Positions 12,542 to 24,560 of a stretch of 64,000 nucleotides of DNA are shown here, piece after piece. Within the stretch, counting starts at the first letter, position 1, and each line of letters opens with the position of its first letter. The stretch covers positions 352,232 to 416,231 of the forward strand of contig JBBMOL010000139.1 of NCBI GenBank assembly GCA_037954665.1. The letters run 5' to 3'. The notes beneath the pieces are model-generated. The model searched no databases, had not been told where the DNA came from, and saw only the letters and a list, made by a program, of their open reading frames with translations. The position numbers were made by a program, and so were the translations under genes. This DNA comes from Laguncularia racemosa. Its lineage: Eukaryota > Streptophyta > Magnoliopsida > Myrtales > Combretaceae.

Positions 12542-13735
12542 ATGGATTTTTTTAAAAGAACTATGTCGTCCTCTAGCTTTGCTTCTAAGGAGGGACTTGA
12601 AGACCCTATAGCAAACAATAGAGATGAAATTTATGTAAAAGATTTTGATAAGGCAATTGACGATTGGAAAATCCCAAAATTGTCTTATGACCAAATTTAT
12701 CAAATGGCCAAATAGAAAATCTTTAGCAAAAATGATTATGTTATCACCACAGAAGAGAGAGACATTCCTGTCTCTGATGGGTTGACATCAATTGAATTAA
12801 TGAATAGGAATTCCATTCGAAAATATGGACAAGAATGGAATTACATGCACATAAGTCTAGTCCAGGTAACAGCCAAACCTCTTACTAAATTGGGATTAGA
12901 TACTTCTGTGTTAATGGTCTTTAAGGATGCCAAAGAACTGGAGTATGAATGATCAATTCATGCTTCAATTGAGACTAGTCTCAGTACTGGTCTAATACAG
13001 TTCAAATGTCATCCAAATGTCACTTTAGGTCTTAGGGATCAAACAATAATGAAATCATTGATCCTTTAGATCAAAACCCACAATTACATAATGATTGAAG
13101 GTGTAATGCCTATGGCAATCATCTATAGAATTTATTTTAAATTAATGAAAATTGCTTTTAGATCCAAAGTATACAAAATTGACAAGAAAGGTCAAACGCT
13201 TTTGATTCAAATGAATCTAACCAGATCTAATGTTAATGTCGTAAAAATAATCAAATGGGATCAGGTGAACTTGCCTGATCACTGAGAAATAGAAAACCTT
13301 ATTCCCCAGAAAACAATTAGTGACGCTAAACCATCTATTGTAATACAACATCAAGATGGGAAGGTAACACTTCAATTCTCTAGGAGATCATTTGAATATC
13401 TTAGAAACCAAATGTCTTTAGTATTATCATCTAGAAGGTCAATCGATCTATCTAGAATCGATGAACTGAAAAATGATCATGATAGCCCAAAAACTAAAGT
13501 AAATCCTTCAATTAATGGTTTAATTAACAAACCCATAGGATTAACTCAACCAGTCTATCAAAATGAATTAGATTATGAGGAACCTTTTGCTTATGAAGTA
13601 GGAGATTCTAAACTGAATGTCCTAGAAAAACCTTTCGAACCAGATAGAATTTTTCTAAACAATGATTTTAATTCTCCTAAAAATCGAAAGATTAGAGAAT
13701 GGTATTTTAAAATAGTTTACCTTCCGAGAAGGTAA
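12542..13735 (+). pseudogene. Broken caulimovirid movement-protein-like frame (30K superfamily)
   Basis: One reading frame runs about 398 codons from the ATG at 12542 to the TAA at 13733-13735. It has four internal stops (TAG at 12713, TGA at 12950, TAG at 13067, TGA at 13283) and no frameshift that I can see. Its overall pattern resembles the movement-protein region that opens caulimovirid polyproteins: a hydrophilic N-terminus, then a beta-rich middle, then an Asn/Pro-rich linker. In the virus this protein would modify plasmodesmata for cell-to-cell spread. Here it cannot be made. It stops abruptly at the TA-repeat junction, where coat protein would be expected to follow. The family call is from memory of motif pattern, not from a search. 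Confidence 0.55.
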
Positions 13736-13751
13736 TATATATATACTTATT

Positions 13752-13774
13752 GATAGTGGGGAGTACCCACTATC
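13752..13774. repeat. Perfect 9-bp hairpin between TA repeats
   Basis: GATAGTGGG (13752-13760) and CCCACTATC (13766-13774) are perfect inverted repeats around the 5-base loop GAGTA. TA-rich runs flank them on both sides. It marks the right edge of the pararetroviral fragment. Confidence 0.85.
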
Positions 13775-14398
13775 ATATATATATATATATCATTGTTTGT
13801 GGAATGATTGTGTTAATTTATGTAAGGTTATGTGATGCTAATGTGATTATGTGCTAGTTAAATATTGTAAAATATGAATAAATTGTGTATATGTTGCATT
13901 ATGTATGTGATGATATGTCTAGCATGGCATGCATGTATATGTGTAGATACACATTGTACTGAGCATTAACTCACTCCTCATAGGAAAATTTTTTTAGTTG
14001 TAGATGCCATAGGAGAGATTGTAGGGTATGATGAAACCTCGATGGGAACAATTCAAGATCAAGATAATGAGGAGAATGTAGAATATGTCTAATATGATAA
14101 TTAGTAGTTAGATTAAGGAAAAAAATATGTTGCAACTACTTGTTAAGTTTTTGTGGAGAATTTCTGCTGTAACTGAATGTTAGACACTTTTATTGAATAA
14201 TTTAAGAAGACTGTTAATGATTTATTATGGAGTATGGAAATTCTTGTTAATCTTTAGTATGTAGCAGATGATTTTTAATTATTTTCAAAAGTACATGAAT
14301 GTAAGTATTAGAGAATTGTAATGATTAAGCCTTTGCGTGTTTTCATCTAGTGAGGACACGTGGTGGGCTATGGTGTTCTTGAGTTCTAAGGCATTACA

Positions 14399-15311
14399 CT
14401 TATGTTACTGTAAAATTAATTTAGACCTTAAATCTTTTCTGATTTCATTCATATATAATAGCATGCAATTTGTAGAAACACAATAGGAACATTGATGGAG
14501 TTTTGTCAATAGAAGGAATTTTACGTTGTACGTTGTATTGGTCTTGATTATGGGGGTGTTTGGTTGCCTTACAAAATTTAAGCTTTTTGAAAATTTCCCT
14601 TTCGATTGCTCTTAAACATATAACAAAATGTTAGAATTTAAGCATGACAATTAAACAACAATAGAAGCAAAAAAATATTGAGGATAAAAAACTCAAGTAA
14701 AAAAATTATAGTAGTTTCACTATATGTATCAGTTAGTCCACTCTTCCAACTTTACTGTTGGAATCGAGTCATTAATACTAATTGTTCCACTAAATTCAAT
14801 AAAAAATGAGAGCACACAACACGGCAACAGTTAACACTACTTTATCTTCTACCTTTATCTCAAAGGTGTACAAAAATCTATAGTATCTACTCTTAGTCTA
14901 TCTCAAAGAATTCCAAAAAAAAAAAAAAGAAAAGAAAAGAAACAAGAAAAACAAATAAAGGTTCTAAAAATTTTTTCTTGAGGAAATGTTATATGTTTTC
15001 TACGGTTCTATGCTGATAATATAATGTAAAATAAATTAGGAAAAAGTGAATAGCTTGTAGTTTGTTGTTGTTGAGTGCTTTCTTATATTGTTCTTTTTTC
15101 TGATTTTCCAAAGCTTTTCTTTTGCACTCAAATCAACCAATGGCTAGAAAAGATATTCATGACTTTTGAATGTTAGAAGAAAATAATCCCTTATTAAATA
15201 TAGACTTCTTCTCACTGTTGAAACTTTCAATCTTTAAAAATTTTGTTGATTATCTTCCACGAAATTTGATAACTGTGAATTTAAAATTGCATTTTGAATT
15301 TTGAGTGTTAT
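14399..15311. other. Spacer between elements A and B
   Basis: AT-rich DNA with A-runs (about 14917-14928). I see no gene, RNA or repeat in it. Confidence 0.55.
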
Positions 15312-16241
15312 TATAATACACGGTTTAAATACTATATCTATATATATACACATTCATAATTATTAAATAATATAATATAATATATAACTAAGGGTAATTA
15401 CGTAAATAAGATGATGGGATAAGAGCAATTTGGTCTTTTCCTAACTAAAGTATAAAAGCCAAAACTAACCTAAGGTTCTCTCTTTTCCTCATTTGCACAT
15501 TGAAACAAAAACCTAAAGAGAGAGAGGCTCTATAGAGACCTTCAAGTGACCTAGAGAATCATGTGGCTAATTTAACAAGTAAGCAATTATATCATCGATG
15601 TATTTAGCTATGATGATGAATGATGAATCTAAGACTTGTTTATCATTGTATCAATAGAAATTCTAATAAGGGACATATTGGAACAAGTGGAGAATCAAGT
15701 GGATTGAAGGATTTTGATCGCAATTCAAATCAATTAAGTGCACTAGACTCTGACTTTGCGTTTGAATTGCATAATACATTAGTAAATTGGGATGAGAATC
15801 ATAGAAATTAGGATTTAGAACAAATTGGAGAAAGGAAAATTAAGGATCCTGATGAACAGTAAGGTACACGGTTAAATACACGCCCGTATAGGAATATGAG
15901 TAGAAACAATAAGCTACACGACCACAAGCATGACTATGTACATAGGTGTATTGAATTGTGATTTTTATAGTAAGGTACACGATCACAAGCACGACCGTAT
16001 ACCTGGGTGTGTTAAAGTGAAAATTTTTGTAGAAAGATACACAACCTTCAGCATAACCGTGCTTTGACGCGTGCACCCATGGTCTCTTCCATGTTTATGT
16101 TAACCAAGAACATCTTCCATTTGATTTTATTTTTAATTCTAAAATACGAGTAAATCATAACGATACCTTAGGGAAGGGAAAAAATTATACAATTAGGATA
16201 TACACAACAAATTAGTAAATCCAAATTACTTGTTGGATAGA

Positions 16242-17682
16242 TGATAAGTGTTGCAAAAACTTTATTTCTAGTATTTATTAGATATAATTTTATATGAATT
16301 TTATGTGAATTTATCAAGAAAAAAAAATACTTAAGTGCTTAATATTTGAATTTAGGATTTAAAGAGGGTAATTGAAGAATTTAAAGAAAATTCGAGCAAA
16401 AACGAGGTTAAATTTGGCAAAGTATAGAAAAGGGTGATTTTCACGTATACACAACCTTCAGCATGGCTATGCAGACATTAGTGCTTAAGGGTAAAAAGTG
16501 ATTAGAATATATCTTGAAAATGCGCCCTGGCTATTGTATAAGCTATGCAAAGAGTAGTGCTAAAGGAGGAAATCTAACTAGAGAAGAAAATAAAGGAATT
16601 CCACCTCGAGCACGGCCTTGTAGGAGGTCGTGCAAAACTTTAAACTCTAGAAATTCACTTTGTTCCAAAGTACACGACCCTGAGCATAGGCATGTAGTAG
16701 GCCATGCATGCTACCCTGTTTCTTAGACTATAAATACTCACAATATTTTGAAATTTAGGGAAGTTTTGACTTTTTATCATTTGGAGTCACTCGAAAAACC
16801 CTAGGAAAGCAAAGCTACAAATTGGAAGAGAGAAATCATAGGAGCATCATCGAAGATCACAAAACATTTATAAGGGTTTATTCTTTTCATCATGATTACT
16901 TGTTATTCCTCTATATTCTTTGTGATTATTGTAAATTCCATAGATGAGTAAATTTATATATCATGCATCTTGTGAAACTTTAAACCATGTGATTAAATTG
17001 TTTATTGATTAATAAAAAGTTTACGCCTTTACATCTATTCATGTATTTTAATTATTTAGTGATTATTTTATGCGCGCAAATTAATTGCATATATGATTCT
17101 TCTTAGATAGAGAGAGGTCTCATCTAATATGATAGATCTTCATGAATAGAAAGATTGCATGTTTTACCTAGAGATATGAAAACTTTGATTTTCTACACAA
17201 AGATTAAATCTTTATTTGAGAATTATGAACTTTAATAAAATCTTATATGATGATAGTGAGGAGGATGTCTCCACTATTCCATGTAGGGTTAAGAATTAAT
17301 TAACTCGAGTAAGTAATTAGTTTAATTGAGAATTTCTGCAGTACAAAGCATAAACAATTTCTTAATCAATACCTTATTATAAGAAAGCTATGGTTTAGAG
17401 TTGATCAAGATGAATGGTATGTTTTTTTTTATTGAATTAATCTATTAAAGCAATTATAATTAATTTTAGGGTTGTTATATTAGTTAATTGGTAGTTTAAT
17501 TTATTAAGATTTAGACTAGATAGTAGAAAAGAGATAATATTAGTACTTGTTTTTAAGATCCTTGAAGACGACACCCGTTGTAATCTATACTACATTAGAT
17601 AGGTACACTTGCCTAATTCAGTTGTTAGATTTCTTTGGGTTTAGAAAATTATAATTTTATACGATCGGAAGAGTGACCATCA
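16242..17682 (+). repeat. 5' LTR of element C
   Basis: 1441 bp. TATAAATA is at 16729-16736. A cluster of CACGG/GTCGTG near-palindromes lies at about 16445-16715. After the LTR, TTTTTTGTGTCGTTAC is a degraded form of the Asp-tRNA primer site seen intact in element D. Confidence 0.85.
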
Positions 17683-17799
17683 AGTTTTTTGTGTCGTTAC
17701 TTTACTGTAGCAAGAAACAGCCTCTCGCTCTCATAAGAGGCTAAAAACTCCTCAATAATAGGAGGTAGTGGAGGATGTGCCTATCAAATACTTTGATGA

Positions 17800-19002
17800 A
17801 GAGTGGAGTAAGGATAGGCGAAAATGACTAAAGTCACTAACCTTTGGGAATAACAAATATCTTGACTAGAAAATCTTTAAGGCACATGGTATTGATGAAA
17901 GAATTCATGAGATAATAAGTGTTGGGCCTTAGGCTACTTTCTTTTGAGATAAATGAATCAGCTTATAGGGAGATCACTCTTGAATTTCTCTCCACATTGA
18001 AGTTTGATCGTCATTGTCTCATCTTTTAAACATATTGACAAAAACACACCGTTCCATTATATAGGTTTGGGAAGTACTTGGGCTTATATTCTATATCAAA
18101 ATCTAATATAGTAGAATTTCAGCAATTGCCAACCACTTAGCCAGAAGATATGTTGGCTTAAAAATGTTGGAAGCAACTATGTGAGGTAGAAATCTGTTAT
18201 AATCTTTTTAAGCCTAAGGTATCATCAATAAAAAATGTGGATCTAAAAGTTATTCATCAACTTTTGGCACGCGCTATAGGAGGACAAAAAAGCAGCCATG
18301 GGTTAGTAAACAATTTTGCAATATTTCATCTTTATAGCATAACTAATAAATTTCAAATCAATGTAGGCTTAGAAGTTGCTAAGTTCCTACACTGGCAGGC
18401 TACTGATCCTTGAGCCAAGGGGATATACTATGGTGGCTATATTACAAAGTTCTTAAAAGGTTATGATATTTTTTGAGCCCCTAATCCAAATGAACCAGGC
18501 AAGCTTGCCACAAAAAATTCTAATGGCCCATTTTGGCTTTGGGGGATGGTTAAGTTGATTGATCTCCCTAATCTGCTTGGGTATTTTACTCCCCTTAAAG
18601 GGAGTTTCTACTCCATGTGCGACATCTACTTCTTAGGCCTTACCTCTTGAGAGTGAAATTTAAAACTTGAAATGAGAATTTCAAGAAGAGAGGAAACAAA
18701 ATAAAAAGGAAAGAAAGTTAAATAAGTTCTTTAGAAGTGTAGTCTGGGCATTTTTAGGGAAACTAGCCGATTGTTTCTCCCCACCACCAGTTGATCTACC
18801 CACGTATAAATCTTCTCCTGAATCCAGCTCACTTGACAACATTAGTCCTGGAACATCTGTGAAAGGTGGAAAGGACTTAGTCATTACTGCGTCCTCTAGT
18901 TCTGAAGAAGAGGAAGATGAGGGAGATGATGTAAAAGAGGTGGATGAGGATGATGATGACACTGCCATAGAGGTTAAAGATAGCAGTGAGGAGGCAGGTT
19001 GA
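17800..19002 (+). pseudogene. ATHILA ORF1-like remnant with acidic C-terminal tail
   Basis: Broken frames read AYREITLEFLSTLKFD (about 17960-18010), RFGKYLGLYS, IHQLLARAI and LINLPN-type segments. This is the pattern of the plant Athila ORF1 protein family, a DNA- or RNA-binding-like protein of unsettled role. From about 18781 an unbroken frame gives a Ser/Pro stretch followed by an acidic run (EEEEDEGDD at about 18906) and stops with TGA at 19000-19002. Stops interrupt the N-terminal part. It is the only coding relic inside element C. Confidence 0.6.
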
Positions 19003-19376
19003 GAGCTAGATTATTTATTAACTCTATATTTTCTTACTAAGGCCTTTTAGTTTTTTTTTTTCCTCATAATACTAATTGCTATATTTTCTGCATATGATTT
19101 GTAACTAATTGAGCTCCTTTATAAGAAGGTTCTCCATCTGAATCTGATGAAATTCTTTGGACTAGGATGGACTAACTTCTATTTTCATTTTTTTTTAGTT
19201 TAGTGTTTACGTTTTTTTTTTTTTTGGGTCAATGTTGCACAACTTTTGCTTTGCTAAATTGATAACTCGCCAATGATGAAAATTGGGGAAGTCCTTAATG
19301 TCCTTTTTTTTTTATCTCTTTTCTTTTTCCCTTTGTATGCTTACTTTGGGAAGATATTGGGGACAATGTCTTAAAT

Positions 19377-20623
19377 AAGTGTGGAGAGGAATACAAGGAC
19401 AAAAGAAATTAGATTCTGAATTGTTTATGGTCTTTGTGCACTTGTTGATCAAAATTTCCCCCCTTTACAAGTTGCAATTGAGTTTTAATTTTGATTTTGA
19501 ATTATTGAAAAGTGAGAGCTTTGAAATTGTACTCATTAAAATGTAAAAGTAGTATTCTTGTATACACATATGTAAAAGTAGTGACTTTGTATGCCTTACT
19601 CATCTATTGTTGGGCTTGATATACTTAACTAGAGTTTTAGGATGAAATACAAGTAGGGTAAGTCTATTTCTTGTTTAATAACTAAATTCAGAGTTATGAA
19701 GTAAATGGAAATCCATAGTTTCAAGTGAATTGGTTGTGTTTTTAAGCTGACTAACTAGTATATTTAATATTCAATTATTTTGAAAGCTCTTTCAACTTTT
19801 TATGAAAGAGGCATGTGAAATTGTTAACTTGGTAATCCCTTTTTAAAACAGTCTCCATGAAAATAATAAAAAAAGAAGGGGTTTACTTAGGTAAAAAGTA
19901 TCATTATTGAGTCCCTATATGTTAAGGTAAGGGATGTTTGATGGTGTCTCTTTAAAACCTAGTCACCTAAGGTCATCCGTCTTAAGATTGATTGATTGAT
20001 GAGATTATCATAACTTTAAAAGATATAAAAAAGGTAAGTTTAGCGAGTCTTGTAACTCGGGAAAATAAGCTCGTAGGGATGCCCTCCATTGAGGGAATAA
20101 CGTTTGTTAACTATGGTGATGAGCTTGAGATTATCAGTTGAAAACCTGCTACATGGGTTACTTGGCTCTATAATTGACTTACTTTTGAAGAGACTTGAAA
20201 GAAAAAGGAAAATAATCCAAGAGAATAATAGATGTCATATACTTTCACTTTTTGTTGTTATGCTTAGAAAAATAATTGGATGCTTTATATATGCTTTTTG
20301 GTAAGTGATGAAATGAAATCGAGCAGCTTGTGCTTTGTTTGACTTGTTATTTCCTTCGTGACTTTGAAAGCGGTTGCTAAATGGCAAGGATAATAACTTA
20401 ACTTACTTGAATTAATCTGAAAAGTCTAATTACTTTATGCAAAGTACACATACAATTATGGTAGGTTTGAGGGACAGGCACTAATGTGTCCCTAAGAATT
20501 AATTGAGTAAAGAATGTTGCTTATGATTTGAAGTTCATAATGAGTATAATCGATGATAGGCTCCTTCTCTTGTCCTTATTTTGTCTACTTAAAGACAAGC
20601 AAACGGTTAAGTGTGGAGAAGTT
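19377..20623 (+). other. Element C non-coding 3' module, from internal purine tract to terminal purine tract
   Basis: It begins at the internal purine tract AAGTGTGGAGAGGA (19377-19390), preceded by GGACAATGTC. It ends at the terminal tract AAGTGTGGAGAAG (20610-20622), next to the 3' LTR. Between them, blocks such as TTTAAAACCTAGTCAC (19952) and TACTTTCACTTTTTGTT (20240) match the same-order blocks of element D. No coding capacity is evident. Confidence 0.65.
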
Positions 20624-22002
20624 TGATAAGTGTTACAAGAACCTTATTTCTAGTATTTATTAGATATAATTTTATATGAATTTTATGAGAATTTATCAAG
20701 AAAAAGACACTTAAGTGCTTAATATTTGAATTCAGGGTTTAAAGAGGGCAATTGAAGGATTTAAAGAAAGTTCAAGCGAAAATGAAGCAAAATTTGGCAA
20801 AGTATAGAAAAGGGTGATTTTCATGTGTACACAACTTTCAACATGGCCATGCAGATACTAGTGCTAGAGGGCAAAAAGTGATTAGAATATATCTTGAAAA
20901 TGTGTCCTGGCTATTGTATAAATTGTGCAAAAAGTAGTGTTGAAGGAGGAAATCTAACCAAAGAAGAAAATGAAGGAATTTTAGAGTGCACATCCCCGAG
21001 CACAGTCGTGTAGGAGGCCATGTAAAACCTTGAATGCTAGAAGTTCATCTTGTTCCAGAGTACACGACCTTGAGCACGAGCATATAGTAGGCCATGCGTG
21101 CTACCATGTTTCTTAGATTATAAATACTCGCTTTATTTCAAAATTTAGGGGAGTTTTGACTTTTTATCACTCGAAGTCACTCTAAAAACCCCAAGAGAGC
21201 AAAATTACAAATTGGAAAAGAGAAATCATTAAAGCATCATCAGAGATCACAAAACATCTATAAGGGTTTATTCTTTTCATCATGATTACTTGTTATTCCT
21301 CTAGACCATGTGATTAAATTATTTATTGATTAATAAAAAGTTTATGCCTTTATATCTATTCATGTATTTTAATTATGTTGTGATTAATTTATGTGTACAA
21401 ATTAATTGCATGCATGATTCTTGTTAGATAGAGAGAGGTCTCATCTAATAGGATATTCATGAGTAGACATGTTTTACCTAGAGGTAGGAAAACTTCAATT
21501 TTCTACATGAAGATTAAATCTTTATTTGAGAATTATGAACTTTAATGAAATCTTATATGGTGATAGTAAGGAAGAGGTCTCCACTATTCCACGTAGGGTT
21601 AAGAATTAATTAACTCGAGAGGGTAATTAGTTTAATTAAGAATTTCTATAGTGTAAAGCATAAACAATTTATTAATCAATACCTTATTATAAGAAAGCTA
21701 GGGTTTAGAGTGGATCAAGATGAATGGTATATTTTTGTTATTAAATTCATCTATTAAAGTAATTATAACTAATCTTAGGGTTGTTAGATTAGTTAATTAA
21801 TTATTTAATTTATTAATCTTACATTAAGATTTAGATTAGATAGTAGAAAAACAACAATACTAGTACTTGTTTTTAAGATCCTTGATAACGACATCGGTTG
21901 CAATCTATATTACATTAGATAGGTACACTTACCTAGCTCGATCGTTAGATTTCTTTAGGTTTATAAATTTATAATTTGATGTGATTGGAAGAGCAACCAT
22001 CA
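20624..22002 (+). repeat. 3' LTR of element C
   Basis: 1379 bp, homologous to 16242-17682. TATAAATA is at 21119-21126. It is slightly shorter than the 5' copy through small deletions, for example near 21305. Confidence 0.85.
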
Positions 22003-22718
22003 ATAAAACTAAGCGTAGCTCTTTGTAACTAAATAGGTCTACTTCCTTTCAATAGAGACGCACAAGACTATAGTAAGAACATCTTTCCAGGTACGTGTTT
22101 ACCTTATTTTGTTGGTTGCGCTTGCTAGGTAGTTGTTTAGCAATTGTGAGTAAATAATGATATTAAATGATTAATGAACTTAATAGATTGATTCGATTTG
22201 ATGTATATGTTGTTTGTACTTGACTCAACCTAGGGGGTCGTAGTGGTAGATCCCTGGGGGGTACCTCGATGATAGATATGCTGCATTGTCTTTAGTGAAG
22301 CTATGTATTGAAATGATCTAAGGTAAATTAGGATTATATGGGGCCCGCAATTTAAATATGGTATGTGAATCAAGGTCACGAATACCATTATGCTATATGT
22401 TGAATGATTGAAATTGAATAATCAAATGAATGTTGAAGGAGACAATCGGTAGACTTTTTACTATGTTTATTGTTATAAGTTGATAGATATTACTTTGCAA
22501 ATTGGTCTAAGGTTTTATGTACTGGTTTAAGTAATGATAATTGGAATGACTTACCTAAGAGCTATTCGTTCCTTTCATTGAGTTATAATAGTATGAATGT
22601 AATGTGGAGATGAACAAGTTTAAATTTCTAGCGTGTTTTAGAGCCTCAGTGTGCCCCTATGTAGTAGTGATACATGATAGACTATGATGTTCCAAGTCTT
22701 GGAGCATTATAGCTTAAA

Positions 22719-22730
22719 TGGTATCAAAAC
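22719..22730 (+). other. Primer-binding site of element B
   Basis: TGGTATCAAAAC is a decayed initiator-Met site (two G-to-A changes from TGGTATCAGAGC), 7 bases inside the 5' LTR. Confidence 0.75.
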
Positions 22731-23104
22731 TTAGGTTTGATGATCCTTAGAGCTTAGGTCATGATCAATAGATATTAAGTTGAAAATCTTTAGAAATTAG
22801 GTGATGATTAACAAGTATAAGGTTCAATAAGTAGCAAGTAAGTTGAGATCATTAAAAGATTAAGTACTTGATCTATAGAATAATAAGAAATGAAGAGTAG
22901 GTAAATTACGGAATGATTGTTGATTATATTTTATTGTATTTTAATTATTTTATCTTATTGTACTTTCCTTTAAACCTTTGTTTGTTTATTTATTTACATA
23001 TATGTATAAATGTGCAAGCTTAAGTGTACCTATATGTATATTATCACTGACTTCCCCTACGAACTCTAATTTGGAACCATTATGTTGTCTGAATTACAAA
23101 CAAA

Positions 23105-24560
23105 ATGCCTCTTAAGAGAAACATCGTTTGGGGCTCATTTGGTGCTAGGTAAGGTGGAGATGCACTAGAGGAAAAGAACCTTCAAGGACCATCTCAACAG
23201 GGGGTTCCAAAGTAAGCTAATGTCACAATCATGGTTGTTAAAATCATGACTTAATTGTATGATTCTACGAGTTTGCAATTTTATCAAGTTTTTCATAATC
23301 AAAATGGAAGAAAAATCATTTAGATATAATTATGAGTTTAGATATACGATTTTACAAGTTATTGATTCTACCAATTCTATACAATTCTACCAATTTTATA
23401 CTATTCAATTCCAAGTAAAATCATGATTTTGATAACCATGCACAACTGACTAGCTGTTAGAGACTATCAATACTCTAGTGGGAATGTTAACACAGTAGCT
23501 ATGGCAAACCATGAGACCCATCAAGCCTCTAGAGGAACCATGTGGTCTAGACAAGTTTGTTAGGTTGGCTAAGGAGTTCCATTCACAGGTTGATGGTCTA
23601 ATAGAGGTTGAGCATTGGATCAATGAGATAGAGAAAATGTTTGAAGCTTTTATGGTCCTTGATGATAGAAAGGTGAGGTTTGCTACTTATATGCCGAAGG
23701 GATTAGCTGTTGATTGGTGGACTAGTATGTTCAAGTTGATGGGAACTCCTATCTAATGGTAGAGGTTTAAGGAGCTATTTTATGAAAAGCACTTTCCCAA
23801 CAGCATTAGGGATAAGATGGAGGTTGAGTACTATAATTGCTAACAGGGCAATAAAAATGTGGAAACACATGAAGTGAAGCTACACGACTTGATCAAATTC
23901 TTGCTGGAATCAATGAGAATTGATGATGCCTCAAGAGCAAGCAGGTTTGTGAGAGACTTAAAGCCTACCCTCTAGCATGAAATGGGGGCCTTTTGGTTGA
24001 CTACTTATGCAGAAGTAGTTGATAAGGCAAAGTATCTAAAGTAAAGTAAGAAGAGAATAGAGGAACAATTATCTTGCAGATTAGGAACAATTTGGGGCAA
24101 AAGGCCAGCCTTAAGTATAACTTATGCAAACAAAGGAAAGAGGGCAACTATGTATCCAGCTAAACCTGTGGCTTATATACTTAGACTTCTTCAGGTTAGT
24201 CTAGCACCTCTAGCATTACCACCACCACTACAGGCGGGACTAGGGAGGAGATGTCCTAGCTGTTTAAGACCTCATGATCTATAGCAATGCAGTTAGCTAA
24301 AGGGGCATGTTTCTCCTATCGCAAGATAGGACACCTTAGTAGGAACTGCATAGAAAGAATCATCCCTCAAACTTTCTGCTATACTTATAAGCAGAGAGGG
24401 CATAGGTTATTTGAACGTGGTGCCTCCTACAACCAGATGGTTGCACCTCAACAAGCACAGTAGCCAGTAAAACCTACACTTATAGGACTAATGGGCAAAC
24501 CTCAAAATGTTAGATTAAGATAGAGGGCACCTAGTCAGTTGTTTGCATTGTAGTGAAAGT
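23105..24560 (+). pseudogene. Element B gag remnant with degraded zinc knuckles
   Basis: Starts at ATG 23105 (MPLKRN). The gag core is in 23511-23756 (INEIEKMFEAF, KVRFATYMPKG, VDWW). A first CCHC knuckle at about 24308-24352 reads C-F-S-Y-RKIG-H-LSRN-C; the second Cys has become Tyr. A second knuckle-like segment follows at about 24379-24425 and is further degraded. A MITE interrupts the N-terminal part at 23230-23440. Several stops (for example at 23754) and a frame change occur. Gag would package the element RNA in cytoplasmic particles, but no intact product is possible here. Confidence 0.75.
23230..23440. mobile_element. MITE with 20-bp terminal inverted repeats
   Basis: 211 bp, AT-rich. 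The left end CATGGTTGTTAAAATCATGA and the reverse complement of the right end CATGGTTATCAAAATCATGA match at 18 of 20 positions. CACAAT/CACAAC flank it, a possible short target duplication. It splits the gag of element B. The superfamily is uncertain. Confidence 0.7.

Larger units (their letters stand above)
11450..13865 (+). mobile_element. Endogenous pararetrovirus (Caulimoviridae) fragment inside the 3' LTR of A
   Basis: The LTR homology of element A is interrupted exactly here. The inserted DNA has its own leader with a Met-tRNA primer site (12251) followed by a movement-protein-like reading frame. That is the order found at the start of caulimovirid genomes and not inside an LTR. Both edges fall in TA dinucleotide runs (about 11457-11465; 13735-13744 and 13774-13790). 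Coat protein, protease and reverse transcriptase are missing, so it is a fragment. Integration of plant pararetroviruses at TA-rich repeats is known from other plants. The genus is uncertain (florendovirus-like or petuvirus-like are guesses). The last approximately 70 bases (13791-13865) may instead be LTR sequence lost from the 5' copy. Confidence 0.6.
4428..14398 (+). mobile_element. Element A: decayed Ty3/gypsy chromovirus, Tekay/Del-like
   Basis: The 5' LTR (4428-6235) and the 3' LTR (10143-14398, enlarged by a nested insertion) share their start (GTAAATACTCATAT) and end (AAGGCATTACA or GTGGCATTACA). A Met-tRNA primer site lies just inside the 5' LTR, and a purine tract lies just before the 3' LTR. 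The flanking pentamers are GTTAT (4423-4427) and CTTAT (14399-14403), a target duplication with one change. The coding region has gag, RT, RNase H, integrase and a terminal chromodomain, but it is shortened and full of stops. The internal region is only about 3.9 kb, which implies internal deletion. LTR divergence is visible by eye, so this is an older insertion. Confidence 0.88.
10143..14398 (+). repeat. 3' LTR of element A, interrupted
   Basis: It matches the 5' LTR from 10143 to about 11449 and again from about 13866 to 14398. The intervening 2.4 kb has no counterpart in the 5' LTR and is the pararetroviral insertion. The CACGG-type tandem block lies at about 10684-11010. Confidence 0.85.
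16242..22002 (+). mobile_element. Element C: non-autonomous Athila-like LTR retrotransposon
   Basis: LTRs are 16242-17682 and 20624-22002. Both begin TGATAAGTGTT and end GACCATCA or CAACCATCA. The flanking pentamers ATAGA (16237-16241) and ATAAA (22003-22007) are a target duplication with one change. The 2.9-kb interior carries a broken ATHILA ORF1-like region and a long non-coding 3' part, but no protease, RT or integrase. The 3' part and the LTR start resemble those of element D, so an Athila relative probably supplied the enzymes. Confidence 0.85.
15312..22711 (+). repeat. 5' LTR of element B, split by element C
   Basis: LTR sequence occupies 15312-16241 and 22003-22711; element C fills the gap. 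Promoter box TATAAAAG is at 15451-15458. CACG-type near-palindromic motifs repeat at about 15860-16075. The LTR ends ...GCATTATA, just before the primer site. Confidence 0.8.

Noticed and set aside
18681..18968. Ser-rich 95-codon minus-strand frame
   Set aside because: It is the complement of the acidic tail of the ATHILA ORF1-like relic; the plus strand gives the meaningful reading.
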